From contig OMWY01000012.1 in assembly GCA_900314885.1 (NCBI GenBank), forward strand, positions 59,638 through 123,637: 64,000 nucleotides of DNA, given 5' to 3'. Position numbers and translations under genes: made by a program. This DNA comes from an uncultured Eubacteriales bacterium. Its GTDB lineage: Bacteria > Bacillota > Clostridia > Lachnospirales > Lachnospiraceae. The notes below the pieces were generated by a model, which worked only from the letters and a program-made list of their open reading frames with translations, was not told the DNA's origin and did not search any database. Position 1 is the first letter of the stretch; each line of letters opens with the position of its first letter. Of the stretch, positions 1 through 8,640 are shown in pieces.

Positions 1-2
1 TT

Positions 3-161
3 GCTTATAATCAGTTTTTCAACGCATTGGAACAGACTGTTGAAGAACTGGCGAAGTGCTTTTTGCTTGAGTTTGGTGATGACAAAGATTTATCTTATGG
101 CAGATGCAGCAAAATGAAATCCTTCAACGAACTTTATGACGGGCTGAACAATATTGAATGA
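3..161 (+). CDS. C-terminal end of an unidentified protein (partial)
   Basis: An open frame enters from the left edge of the window and stops with TGA at 159-161, giving 52 residues that begin AYNQFFNALEQ and end GLNNIE. The other two frames in this stretch contain stops. The helical, charged segment vaguely resembles HEPN-type helical proteins, but nothing diagnostic is present and I do not recognise the family. The gene is followed by an inverted repeat and a terminator, so it belongs to a unit that ends before the polysaccharide promoter. Confidence 0.45.
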   Translation, partial: AYNQFFNALEQTVEELAKCFLLEFGDDKDLSYGRCSKMKSFNELYDGLNNIE

Positions 162-174
162 TAAATACTCAGGT

Positions 175-219
175 TTAACGTTACCACTTTTACACTTTTG
201 ACAATTTCGGTAACGTTAA
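175..219. repeat. 11-bp perfect inverted repeat, operator-like
   Basis: TTAACGTTACC at 175-185 is mirrored by GGTAACGTTAA at 209-219 with a 23-nt spacer that contains a TTGACA box (198-203). No good -10 follows at 17 nt. It could be a regulator-binding site or a weak hairpin. It is not followed by a T run. Confidence 0.4.
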
Positions 220-392
220 CAGCTGTTTAATGCATAGTGGACTATTACAAGAAACAGATTGACTTTCTTCGAACGGATTTCAAAGGGGGTTCCCTAGGGG
301 GTTCCCTTGCGGGAGGACGGTGCCAGAACCTCCTTTCTTACTGGGATTTTGAATTTTTTCTAGACTTCAAGTCCCATCTTCCGCACAAACCT

Positions 393-422
393 AAACCCGT
401 GCCTGTAAGGCACGGGTTTTTT
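393..422 (+). terminator. Rho-independent terminator
   Basis: An 11-bp perfect stem, AAACCCGTGCC / GGCACGGGTTT (393-403 and 409-419), with loop TGTAA is followed directly by a T run to 422. It lies immediately upstream of the polysaccharide promoter and insulates it from upstream transcription. Confidence 0.85.
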
Positions 423-435
423 ACGTGCTGTATAC

Positions 436-464
436 TTGATTCTATATTGGCTATGTGTTAAAAT
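436..464 (+). promoter_or_regulatory. Sigma-A type promoter of the polysaccharide operon
   Basis: TTGATT (436-441), a 17-nt spacer and TAAAAT (459-464) lie just after a terminator and about 155 nt before the first glycosyltransferase. Transcription would start near 471, leaving a leader of about 150 nt. Confidence 0.6.
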
Positions 465-470
465 ATTATA

Positions 471-619
471 AGCTATGCTTAAGCATTCATAAACAGCTAC
501 GAGCCATGCAAGATACTTCGGGTACAGTATGGCGGATAGCGATCACATAGTCTCTGCTATGGTGGAATCCGTCAGATCCCGCTACGGCGAAGCTATGCAT
601 AGCCGGGAGAATTTAATAA
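471..619 (+). promoter_or_regulatory. Structured 5' leader of the polysaccharide operon (leader copy 1)
   Basis: The leader contains a 27-nt element (505-531) that recurs at 12609-12635 and 17765-17791 with a single A/T difference. In RNA it can fold as a stem GCCAT/ATGGC around an internal loop and an apical UAC-UUCG-type hairpin. Further down, TCCCG (577-581) can pair with CGGGA (604-608), covering the Shine-Dalgarno GGGAG (605-609) of the first gene. A role in antitermination or attenuation, for example as a target of a NusG paralogue such as LoaP, is inference only; no regulator gene is visible here. Confidence 0.5.
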
Positions 620-1438
620 TTGAAAGAAAACTACTCAGTACTAATGTCCGTTTATTACAGAGAGAAACCGGAATATTTACGGGAAAGCATGGAAAGCATG
701 CTTAACCAGTCAGTAAAACCGGACGACCTTGTACTTGTCTGTGACGGCCCCCTGAATGAACCGTTAGACGAAGTAATTGCTTCATTTACTGAAGCCTATA
801 AGGAATTGACTGTTGTAAGGCTTCCGGAAAATAAAGGTTTAGGAAATGCCCTGAATGAAGGCATGAAATATACTAGGAACGAGCTTATCGCGAGAATGGA
901 TTCCGATGATATATCACGTCCAGATCGGTGCGAGAAGGAGCTTACGATATTTCAAAATAATCCCGATATAGACATAGTAAGTGGAACGATAGAGGAATTT
1001 GACGAAGATATAAGTAAGATAAACAGCAGAAGGGAGCTTCCGGAAACCAATGCAGAGATACTAGAGTTTGCAAAAAAACGTAACCCCTTCAATCATCCTG
1101 CGGTGATGTTTCGCAAAAGCGCAGTTGAAGCAGTCGGTGGCTACGAGGATTTCTACCTTCTTGAAGATTATTTCCTCTGGATCAGGATGCTCTTAAACGG
1201 CAGCAGGGGATATAATATTAAGGATCCACTCTTATATATGCGAGCCGGAAGTGACATGTACAAGAGGCGTAGCGGAAAGCGGTACGCTAAATCCCAGAAG
1301 AGGCTTTTTAGCTATATGCTGACAAAGGGATTTATTAATAAAAATGAATACATAGCGGCAGCATTGACAAGAACAATTGCTTCACTGGTGCCCAATAATA
1401 TACGAGAGAAATTATATAAAAGGATGCTGAGAGCTTGA
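620..1438 (+). CDS. Glycosyltransferase family 2 (AmsE-like)
   Basis: A GT-A fold family 2 transferase that should add one sugar to the lipid-linked repeat unit on the cytoplasmic face. It starts with VLMSVYYREKP, has a conserved RLPENKGLGNALNEG stretch near residue 75 and the metal-binding MDSDD motif near residue 97, and ends in a basic amphipathic tail. Its 272 residues match the AmsE/amylovoran-type branch. The start is a TTG codon, chosen because GGGAG lies 10 nt upstream and no better start exists. It is the first gene of the operon and overlaps the next gene by 4 nt. Donor and acceptor cannot be read from sequence. Confidence 0.8.
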   Translation: MKENYSVLMSVYYREKPEYLRESMESMLNQSVKPDDLVLVCDGPLNEPLDEVIASFTEAYKELTVVRLPENKGLGNALNEGMKYTRNELIARMDSDDISRPDRCEKELTIFQNNPDIDIVSGTIEEFDEDISKINSRRELPETNAEILEFAKKRNPFNHPAVMFRKSAVEAVGGYEDFYLLEDYFLWIRMLLNGSRGYNIKDPLLYMRAGSDMYKRRSGKRYAKSQKRLFSYMLTKGFINKNEYIAAALTRTIASLVPNNIREKLYKRMLRA

Positions 1439-2505
1439 TAGAAAATGAATATATCCTTACCGTAGTTGTCCCTGCCTACAATTCCGAGGCCTATATAGAG
1501 CGGAATATTAGGTCCTTCCTTAAAACAAAGTCGGCAGGTGATAACATCTTCGAACTCTTGATAATCGATGACGGCTCAGTCGACGATACACCGCAGATTC
1601 TTGACTCCTATGCGGATAAATATCCTCAGCTTATCCACGTTATCCATAAGGAAAATGGCGGTCACGGCTCAGGCATAAATGCGGGTATTAAGTACGCACA
1701 GGGAAAGTACTTTAAGGTAGTCGATTCCGATGACTGGGTGAGGCCCGAGGCATTTGATAAACTCGTGCAAACACTTCAGAATTCCGATGAAGATATAGTG
1801 GCCTCAAACTACCTCTGGACCAGGGAAGAAGATGGCGAATTATCATATAAGCGAGAATTCAAAGAACCCTTCAAGGGCGTAATTTATGGCAGGCAGTACG
1901 ATTTTAAAGATATCCCCCCCACAACCTATATTAAGATGCACGCCATGACCATCAAGACCTCAATCCTCCGTGACAACAATATCCATATCGACGAGCACTG
2001 TTTTTACGTAGACTGCGAGTACATCCTTTATCCTATACCATTCGTAAGGACAGTGAAATTCATAGACGAGGATGTATATTGCTATCTTTTAGGCAGAGCC
2101 GGTCAGAGTATGGATCTTAGTAAAATGAACCGGAACGAGGCCCAATATTGTCGAGTATTACAATCCCTCCTGCGCTTCTATGATAACCTGGACCCGGTAA
2201 AGAACGCCGGTTGCATACCTTACATTACCACAGCCATAGGAAGAATTTACGCAGGCTATATCAAGATAATGCTATCATTTCCGGCAAGCCCTGAGAATAA
2301 GCAAAGGCTGATTGCTACCGAGCACGAACTAAAAAACAGGTACAACGCTATCTATAAAGCCAATATAAATAAGCCAATTAAAGCCCTGAGACTTAGTGGA
2401 TATTTATTATATAATATGGCGGCAAAGAAAGTAAGCCATCCCAAGAGAGCCGGATACGGGAAAGCAAGAAAGGAATCAAATGAAGAGACTTCCGACCGGA
2501 ATTGA
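1435..2505 (+). CDS. Glycosyltransferase family 2
   Basis: The protein has 356 residues beginning LTVVVPAYNSEAYIERN, with DDGSVDD near residue 47, a GGHGSGINAG loop and the catalytic-region motif VDSDDW near residue 100. It is a close relative of the enzyme at 30285-31295: both share GGHGS, DSDDW/DGDDW and IDEHCFYVD/LDEHCFYVD, so the two polysaccharide blocks carry paralogues. It starts with TTG inside the stop of the preceding gene. A run of seven C (1914-1920) lies in the coding strand and is in frame here. The last codons (DRN) overlap the start of the ATPase gene, which seems to supply the stop. Confidence 0.8.
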   Translation: MIENEYILTVVVPAYNSEAYIERNIRSFLKTKSAGDNIFELLIIDDGSVDDTPQILDSYADKYPQLIHVIHKENGGHGSGINAGIKYAQGKYFKVVDSDDWVRPEAFDKLVQTLQNSDEDIVASNYLWTREEDGELSYKREFKEPFKGVIYGRQYDFKDIPPTTYIKMHAMTIKTSILRDNNIHIDEHCFYVDCEYILYPIPFVRTVKFIDEDVYCYLLGRAGQSMDLSKMNRNEAQYCRVLQSLLRFYDNLDPVKNAGCIPYITTAIGRIYAGYIKIMLSFPASPENKQRLIATEHELKNRYNAIYKANINKPIKALRLSGYLLYNMAAKKVSHPKRAGYGKARKESNEETSDRN

Positions 2506-4192
2506 GAATTTCGAAGAAATCAGAAGTGAAAATTTTTATTATGTAGATAAAACTATGCTTATTAGGTCACTTTTTCTGGAAGAGGGAAAGGTCACCCTGT
2601 TCACTCGTCCAAGAAGATTTGGCAAGACTCTAAATATGAGCATGCTAAAGTATTTCTTTGAAATCGGTCGTGACGGAAATTTGTTTGATGGCCTTAAGAT
2701 AAGCGAAGACAAAGAGTTTACTGATAACTACATGAACAGATATCCGGTTATCTCCATCTCCCTTAAGGAAGTGGATGGCCTTAATTTCACTCAGGCCTTT
2801 TATGGCTTCTGTAATATTATTTACTACGAAGCGGAACGATTTTACTTTCTGAAGGACAGCGATAAGCTCACTGATATAGATAAGGAAAAATATAATGCAA
2901 TATTGGAGCTTGGAAGGCCGAGCGTAAAATTAAATGATGAAACACTGCGCATACTGACCGACAGCTTATTTAACCTGACCTTACTCCTTAGAAAACACTA
3001 TAGCCGTAAAGTAATTATACTTATTGACGAATATGACGTTCCGCTTGACAGAGCCCATACAAATCATTTCTATGACGAGACAGTTAACCTTATAAGAAAA
3101 ATGTTCCACGCTGCCCTGAAGACAAATGACAATCTTGCCTTTGGAGTTTTGACCGGCTGCCTTCGCGTGTCTAAGGAAAGCATTTTTACCGGCATGAACA
3201 ATCTCACTGTGAATTCCATAACGAATGACGGTATAAATGAGTATTTTGGTTTTACAGATGGCGAAGTCGATGAAATGCTCGAATACTATGGATTAGGTGG
3301 AAAAAAATCCGAAATAAAAGAATGGTACGATGGTTATAAATTCGGTGAATCCGAGATTTATTGCCCCTGGGATGTAATTAATTACTGTAAGGATATTAAG
3401 AGTGGAGCTAGAACTAAGGCTGTAAGCTATTGGGCGAATTCAAGCAGTAATTCTCTGGTGAGAGACTTTGTGAAAATCGCCGCCGGGCAGACAAAAGAGA
3501 CCCTCGAAAGACTTATTTCGGGAGAGCATATAAATAAAAAAATCAGAGAAGAATTAACTTATAGGGATATTAATGAGGATATTGATAATCTCTGGAGCGT
3601 TCTCTATATGACCGGATATTTAACCGGAAAAGGGGAAGGGGGGAATTTCAACCTTTGGATTCCGAATAAAGAGGTTGGACAGATTTTTGAGGATAATATT
3701 ATTGGCTGGTTTTCTGATTACGTTAAACAGGAAAAGAAACTTTCCGAGAAATTTTATTATGGAGCCTTTCATGAAAAAGCCGATGAAATGGCTGATGCCT
3801 TAAATGAAATCCTCTATGAATCCGTCAGTCTCAGAGATATACAGTCAAGAAAATATCTTCGCGAGAACTTCTACCATGCTCTGATATTAGGACTTCTTGC
3901 CAATTACAGAGGGATAGACAGTAATTCTGAATCAGGTGACGGCTATTCCGATATAACCATGACCGATACAGGTAAGAAGACGGCCGTAATACTTGAGCTT
4001 AAGTATTCGGAAGCTGACGATGATAAGGCCTTAGATAAGGCATGCCTTGAAGCGCTTAACCAGATAGAAGAAAAAGATTATGAACGCAAATTCAAGGCAG
4101 CCGGTCTATTTAATAAAGTAATAAAATACGGCCTCGCATTCAATAAAAAACGCGCGATGGTAATGATTAAAAATGAAAGCACCATCAATTAA
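2480..4192 (+). CDS. AAA-ATPase-like / PD-(D/E)XK nuclease family protein
   Basis: A 570-residue protein of the AAA-ATPase-like family (PF09820 type) with the PD-(D/E)XK C-terminal region (PF08011 type). The N-terminus carries the family signature LPTGIENFEEIRSENFYYVD, then the P-loop-like RPRRFGKTLNMS near residue 42 and a Walker B-like ILIDEYDVPLD near residue 188. Near the C-terminus, AVILELKYSE fits the D-ExK nuclease strand. The family is multi-copy in Lachnospiraceae and its role is not settled; it is not a polysaccharide enzyme. It overlaps the upstream transferase by 26 nt and the flippase by 20 nt, so it is cotranscribed. It probably inserted into the operon; a fossil of a second copy lies at 8573-8620. 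A G6 run occurs near 3640. Confidence 0.8.
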   Translation: MKRLPTGIENFEEIRSENFYYVDKTMLIRSLFLEEGKVTLFTRPRRFGKTLNMSMLKYFFEIGRDGNLFDGLKISEDKEFTDNYMNRYPVISISLKEVDGLNFTQAFYGFCNIIYYEAERFYFLKDSDKLTDIDKEKYNAILELGRPSVKLNDETLRILTDSLFNLTLLLRKHYSRKVIILIDEYDVPLDRAHTNHFYDETVNLIRKMFHAALKTNDNLAFGVLTGCLRVSKESIFTGMNNLTVNSITNDGINEYFGFTDGEVDEMLEYYGLGGKKSEIKEWYDGYKFGESEIYCPWDVINYCKDIKSGARTKAVSYWANSSSNSLVRDFVKIAAGQTKETLERLISGEHINKKIREELTYRDINEDIDNLWSVLYMTGYLTGKGEGGNFNLWIPNKEVGQIFEDNIIGWFSDYVKQEKKLSEKFYYGAFHEKADEMADALNEILYESVSLRDIQSRKYLRENFYHALILGLLANYRGIDSNSESGDGYSDITMTDTGKKTAVILELKYSEADDDKALDKACLEALNQIEEKDYERKFKAAGLFNKVIKYGLAFNKKRAMVMIKNESTIN

Positions 4193-5591
4193 AAAGAACT
4201 TTATGATGAACGCTATACTTAGTGTTTCATCAATTATATTTCCGCTTATTACCTATCCGTATGTGACACGGATTCTCGGTCCCGATGGAATTGGGAAGGT
4301 CGGCATGGCTCAGTCAGTGATAAATTATTTTACCCTGGCCGCCCAACTCGGAGTCCCAATCTACGGAATAAGAGAATGCGCTAAAAGGCGAGATGATAAA
4401 GAAGCCCTCTCAAGGTTAGCCTATGAGCTGTTAATATTAAGCCTTATTACAACAGTTATCTCATATGCTGTGTATTATCTCTGTATTACATGCGTGCCTA
4501 AATTAGCCGGTGAGAAGAACCTGTATATGCTGATGGGAGTATCAATATTGTGTTCCATCATCAGTATGGAATGGCTATACAAAGGACTCGAGCAATACAC
4601 GTATATAACCGTCAGAAGTCTTATTTTTAATACAACAGCTCTAATATTAATTTTTCTCCTTGTAAATAAAACGGACGACTATGTAATTTATGGCGGATTA
4701 ATCGTCCTTGCTCCGTGCGCGTCTGGTCTTGTTAATTTCATACATTCAAGAAAATTACTGACAAGACCAAGGTCAGGACTTAGGCCTTTTAGTCACATTA
4801 AGCCTGTTCTCGTTTTCTTCGCCATGTCATGCGCTACTACGATATATACAAATCTCGATACCGTAATGCTTGGTGCCATGCGGGATGATGCAGAGGTAGG
4901 CTATTATCGGACGGCAGTCTACGTGAAAATAGCCCTGGTGAGTGTTATTACTTCTCTTGGCGCAGTTATGCTACCGAGAGCGAGCTACTATATAGAGCAC
5001 AACGAAAAAGAAAAATTTAAAGAGGCAACCGGCAAGGCTATAAATTTTGTGTTGACTGTCGCCATACCGCTGATGGTTTATTTTATTATTTTCGCAAAGG
5101 AAACCATATCGATTATTTCAGGAGCGAAATTCACTGCCTCGATAGCACCGATGCAGCTTATCATGCCAACCTTACTTTTTATAGGGCTCAGTAATATTAT
5201 CGGCTTTCAGATACTAGTGCCGCTCGGTAAAGAAAAGTACGTCCTTATATCAGAAATAGCAGGGGCTGTGACCGACTTTATCATTAACCTGGCCCTGATA
5301 CCAAGGTACGGAGCCGCCGGAGCCGCCATAGGAACAACCATAGCGGAGCTCGTGGTAACAACAGTACAGATGATAGCCGCAAAAGGACAGTTAGTAAGTA
5401 TCATAAAGATGAAGAACTTGATAAGGCCGATGCTGGGGACTGTTGCGGGTTACATCGCGACAATTATGATAAGAAGATTGACATTGACAGATGCTATAAC
5501 AATGCTTATCTCAGCGGTTGCATTCTTTGGTATATATATGAGTTTTAACTATAGTAAGATAATAATGTGGAGCGATAAAAGGCAAAAATGA
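4173..5591 (+). CDS. Oligosaccharide flippase (Wzx-like)
   Basis: A 472-residue polytopic membrane protein of the polysaccharide-transport MATE-like/MVF group. It starts KNFMMNAILSVSSIIFPLITYPYVTRILGP-like, the standard first helix of Wzx flippases, and has alternating hydrophobic helices throughout with no soluble domain. It should move the undecaprenyl-linked repeat unit across the membrane for the Wzy-like polymerase at 8641-9828. It overlaps the ATPase gene by 20 nt and the next gene by ATGA. Confidence 0.85.
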   Translation: MKAPSIKKNFMMNAILSVSSIIFPLITYPYVTRILGPDGIGKVGMAQSVINYFTLAAQLGVPIYGIRECAKRRDDKEALSRLAYELLILSLITTVISYAVYYLCITCVPKLAGEKNLYMLMGVSILCSIISMEWLYKGLEQYTYITVRSLIFNTTALILIFLLVNKTDDYVIYGGLIVLAPCASGLVNFIHSRKLLTRPRSGLRPFSHIKPVLVFFAMSCATTIYTNLDTVMLGAMRDDAEVGYYRTAVYVKIALVSVITSLGAVMLPRASYYIEHNEKEKFKEATGKAINFVLTVAIPLMVYFIIFAKETISIISGAKFTASIAPMQLIMPTLLFIGLSNIIGFQILVPLGKEKYVLISEIAGAVTDFIINLALIPRYGAAGAAIGTTIAELVVTTVQMIAAKGQLVSIIKMKNLIRPMLGTVAGYIATIMIRRLTLTDAITMLISAVAFFGIYMSFNYSKIIMWSDKRQK

Positions 5592-7162
5592 ATTTACAAG
5601 ATAAAATCAGGAAATACATTAATGTAAGACGATTTGTTATTATTTATGCTATATCTGTATTACTGTTTATTGTATTCATTACCAATGAACTTACAAATAC
5701 TTTTGATGGTATGTGGCATGGAAGCTTTAATTATGCGGGCACGTGGGAAATCCGGTGTGGCCGATTCGTATGGCCATTTGTAACAATAGCAAGACTTGGT
5801 TTTTGCCCGGAACCTTTTACAACACTATGTGCATTAGCAATTTTCCTTATCTCAGCTGAGTTAATATTGTATACTCTAGAGGTTAAAGACGGATTCAAAG
5901 CGTATCTGATAGAAATATATATCATCTGTAATACGACGATATTAAATATGTTGTCATATAGATTCATGTCGATTACATTTGCGTTTGCTTTTCTTTGCAG
6001 TGTTATATCAGTGATAACAATTAAGAAAAAGGGCTTAAATAGTATAATTGCAACAGGCTTTTTTATGGTGCTTACTTTAGGCTTATATCAGGCGCAGATA
6101 GGCTGTACACTGTTAATAATAGCGGCAATTATTATAAAAATGCTTTCCGGAAAATGTAAGTGCAAAGAAATTATACAACTTATACTGAAAACTATAGTTA
6201 CATTTATTCTGTCAGGTTTTGTATATAAATTGCTATGGTTTCTCGCAATGAATATATTAAAATTGGAAAGCACATCTTATAATGGAGCTTCTGATGTTTC
6301 GCTTATCGGTATAATAAAAAGATTACCGGAAAGAATTTTGTATACCTATAAAGTTACAAATATTTACTTTTTCGACAATGCATATAAGTTCAATATCTTC
6401 CAACGTTTTCATGGTGTGGTAGGTGCTATTATTATAGTAATATGCATATATGCTTTTTACAATATCATAAGTGATATATTGAGATCGAATAGCGAAAATA
6501 GTATTAAAATTGTTCTGACTCGTTCATTCTTATCGGTGGTGCTATTAGCTTTGATGCCTATACTTACAAACATTGCATGTATTTTGGCTCCTGAGAGTGG
6601 TACAATGATACAGCAACTTTTGGGAGTAAGTTTGATACCGGCAATACTTATGACATTTATTTCTAATGATGACGCTCATAACAAATGTCTTTTTTGTGAT
6701 AAATTTGATAAGATAGTGATTTTTATATTTGCTTTTGTGCTATATGGTAACATTGTTATGATTTCTGTTGATCAGCACACTATGCTCCAGGGAAGAAGAA
6801 CTACGATTAATCTTTTTAACAGAATAGAGTTTGCCTTAGAGAATGACGGTTATGATCTGAATAAGAAAGTAATTATAGCAGGTATACCATCAGATAACCC
6901 GACGTTTGCTAAAGATAAAGTTTGGAACTACTCAAATGATTATGCTAGATATGGACAGCTGTGGACCGGCGGAGACTCGGCTTACCACTCTTTTACAGGG
7001 GTTTTTAGGGACACAGGTACAAACCTTACCTATGAGACCGATGACAATTATTATAATAAGTTACTTGAATCAGACGACGTGAAAAATATGCCGGTATATC
7101 CTGCGAAAGATTCTATTAGAGAAATAGACGGCCATATAGTGGTTAAAGTATCAAACCAGTGA
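5588..7162 (+). CDS. GtrII-type membrane glucosyltransferase
   Basis: A 524-residue membrane protein with about ten hydrophobic helices and an extracytoplasmic C-terminal part after residue 400. Motifs include FDGMWHGS near residue 40, GLYQAQIG near residue 163 and YHSFTGVFRDTG near residue 463. This fits the GT-C glucosyltransferases of the GtrII group, which transfer glucose from a polyprenyl-phosphate donor onto the polysaccharide outside the membrane. GtrA and GtrB genes follow directly, completing the set. Base composition is clearly more AT-rich than the neighbouring transferases, suggesting separate acquisition. A frameshifted relative lies at 38221-39826. The start overlaps the flippase stop as ATGA. 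Confidence 0.75.
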   Translation: MNLQDKIRKYINVRRFVIIYAISVLLFIVFITNELTNTFDGMWHGSFNYAGTWEIRCGRFVWPFVTIARLGFCPEPFTTLCALAIFLISAELILYTLEVKDGFKAYLIEIYIICNTTILNMLSYRFMSITFAFAFLCSVISVITIKKKGLNSIIATGFFMVLTLGLYQAQIGCTLLIIAAIIIKMLSGKCKCKEIIQLILKTIVTFILSGFVYKLLWFLAMNILKLESTSYNGASDVSLIGIIKRLPERILYTYKVTNIYFFDNAYKFNIFQRFHGVVGAIIIVICIYAFYNIISDILRSNSENSIKIVLTRSFLSVVLLALMPILTNIACILAPESGTMIQQLLGVSLIPAILMTFISNDDAHNKCLFCDKFDKIVIFIFAFVLYGNIVMISVDQHTMLQGRRTTINLFNRIEFALENDGYDLNKKVIIAGIPSDNPTFAKDKVWNYSNDYARYGQLWTGGDSAYHSFTGVFRDTGTNLTYETDDNYYNKLLESDDVKNMPVYPAKDSIREIDGHIVVKVSNQ

Positions 7163-7204
7163 CAGGTGATGTTAACAAATTATTAACCCGAGATTCCACA
7201 AAGC

Positions 7205-7612
7205 ATGATTAAGAAACTTTATAATAAATACCGTGACCTTATCCCATATGCCGTCTTCGGTGTCCTATCCACCCTTGTGAACATAGGCTCCTATTGGCTG
7301 TTCGCGCATCTGATTCATATGGGCGTTATGCCATCGACAATATTGGCGTGGCTTGTGGCGATAATATTCGTTTACATAACTAACCGGAAGTGGGTCTTCC
7401 ACAGTGAAGCGGTAGGACCAAAGGCAATAAGTAAGGAAATCGCTTCTTTCTTAACCTGTCGCCTGCTCACAGGATTCGTAGACTGGGGAAGCATGTTTAT
7501 ATTTACGGATGTTCTACATTTTAATGATGTGGCAGTAAAGACTTTGGCGAATATAGTTGTAATTATCTTAAACTACATCGCCAGTAAGCTTGTCATTTTT
7601 AAGAGAAAGTAA
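7205..7612 (+). CDS. GtrA family flippase-like protein
   Basis: A 135-residue GtrA family protein with four hydrophobic helices. It starts with PYAVFGVLSTLVNIGSYWLF, the usual first GtrA helix, and has the conserved TNRKWVF after helix 2. GtrA proteins are thought to flip the polyprenyl-phosphate-glucose made by GtrB. It sits 42 nt after the GtrII gene and 2 nt before GtrB, so the three form one functional module. A second GtrA is at 52326-52865. Confidence 0.85.
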   Translation: MIKKLYNKYRDLIPYAVFGVLSTLVNIGSYWLFAHLIHMGVMPSTILAWLVAIIFVYITNRKWVFHSEAVGPKAISKEIASFLTCRLLTGFVDWGSMFIFTDVLHFNDVAVKTLANIVVIILNYIASKLVIFKRK

Positions 7613-7614
7613 CT

Positions 7615-8589
7615 ATGATAAAACCAATCCTATATATAGTCATTCCCTGCTATAATGAGGAGGAAGTTCTTCCTATTACAGGAGAACAATTTATTCAGGA
7701 ATTAACTGACTTGATATCTAAAGAGAAGATTTCTGATAAAAGTAAGGTTCTGTTTGTAAATGATGGAAGCACTGACAATACATGGAAAATAATCTGCGAT
7801 TACGCTAATGAGGATTGCCATTTCAAGGGCATATCTCAGAGCCGTAATCGTGGCCATCAAAGTTCACTACTCGCAGGCCTGATGGAGGCGAAAGATAAGT
7901 GCGATATAACAATATCAATCGACTGTGACGGCCAGGATGATATTGCCGCTATGGAAAAGATGGTTGATGAGTATCTGAACGGAGCGGAAGTTGTATATGG
8001 AGTAAGGTCTGACAGGAAATCCGATTCATTTTTTAAGAGAAATACCGCGCAAACATATTATAGGCTATTAAAATCTATGGGCGTAGATATTGTGTATAAC
8101 CATGCCGATTATAGACTGGTAAGCTCTAAGGTTCTAAACGCTTTCGCTGACTATAAGGAAGTTAACCTGTTCTTAAGAGGTATGTTCCCTTTAATAGGGT
8201 TTGAGAGCACATGCGTCACTTATGTGAGGCACGAACGACTTGCGGGTAAGAGTCATTACCCGTTAAGAAAAATGCTTGTCCTCGCTTTTGATGGCATCAC
8301 AAGCCTCTCGATAAAACCTATAACGATTATAGCGATAACCGGAGTAATTGTAAGTCTTGTAGGGTTTGCCGGAATTATCTGGGCCATAATCGATGCCGCA
8401 TTGGGTAAAACGGTAGCAGGTTGGGCTTCTATCATATGCGTAGTATGCTTCTTAGGTGGTATACAGCTTCTAAGTCTGGGAGTAATAGGCGAGTACGTGG
8501 GAAAAACCTATATGGAGACAAAGCATCGGCCCCGCTACATCATAAGTGAGCGCACAGACGATATAGTAGAGCCTGACAACCGAAATTGA
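7615..8589 (+). CDS. GtrB-type polyprenyl-phosphate glycosyltransferase
   Basis: A 324-residue family 2 transferase with two C-terminal membrane helices (about residues 235-300). It has IPCYNEEEVLP at the N-terminus, NDGSTDNTW near residue 52, the SQSRNRGHQ motif and the metal site DCDGQDD near residue 103, all typical of GtrB/DPM1-like enzymes. It should charge undecaprenyl phosphate with a hexose for the GtrII enzyme. A closely similar copy is at 44367-45353. The extreme C-terminus (EPDNRN) reads across an ATPase-gene fossil that provides its stop codon. Confidence 0.88.
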   Translation: MIKPILYIVIPCYNEEEVLPITGEQFIQELTDLISKEKISDKSKVLFVNDGSTDNTWKIICDYANEDCHFKGISQSRNRGHQSSLLAGLMEAKDKCDITISIDCDGQDDIAAMEKMVDEYLNGAEVVYGVRSDRKSDSFFKRNTAQTYYRLLKSMGVDIVYNHADYRLVSSKVLNAFADYKEVNLFLRGMFPLIGFESTCVTYVRHERLAGKSHYPLRKMLVLAFDGITSLSIKPITIIAITGVIVSLVGFAGIIWAIIDAALGKTVAGWASIICVVCFLGGIQLLSLGVIGEYVGKTYMETKHRPRYIISERTDDIVEPDNRN

Positions 8590-8620
8590 AGACTTTGAGG
8601 AAATAAAAAGAGATAACTTT
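8573..8620 (+). pseudogene. Fossil N-terminus of a second AAA-ATPase-like gene
   Basis: In the +1 frame relative to gtrB, 16 codons read LTTEIEDFEEIKRDNF, which aligns with LPTGIENFEEIRSENF at the start of the ATPase gene at 2480. The similarity stops abruptly before a Shine-Dalgarno for the next gene. As at 2480, the element begins inside the last codons of a glycosyltransferase. I read it as the remnant of an insertion that was later deleted. Confidence 0.5.
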
Positions 8621-8640
8621 TTAGAGGGGAGGAATTTATT

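Noticed and set aside
237..461. 74-codon open frame after the first partial gene
   Set aside because: It runs through a strong intrinsic terminator and the operon promoter, has no ribosome site and has low-complexity sequence; not a gene.
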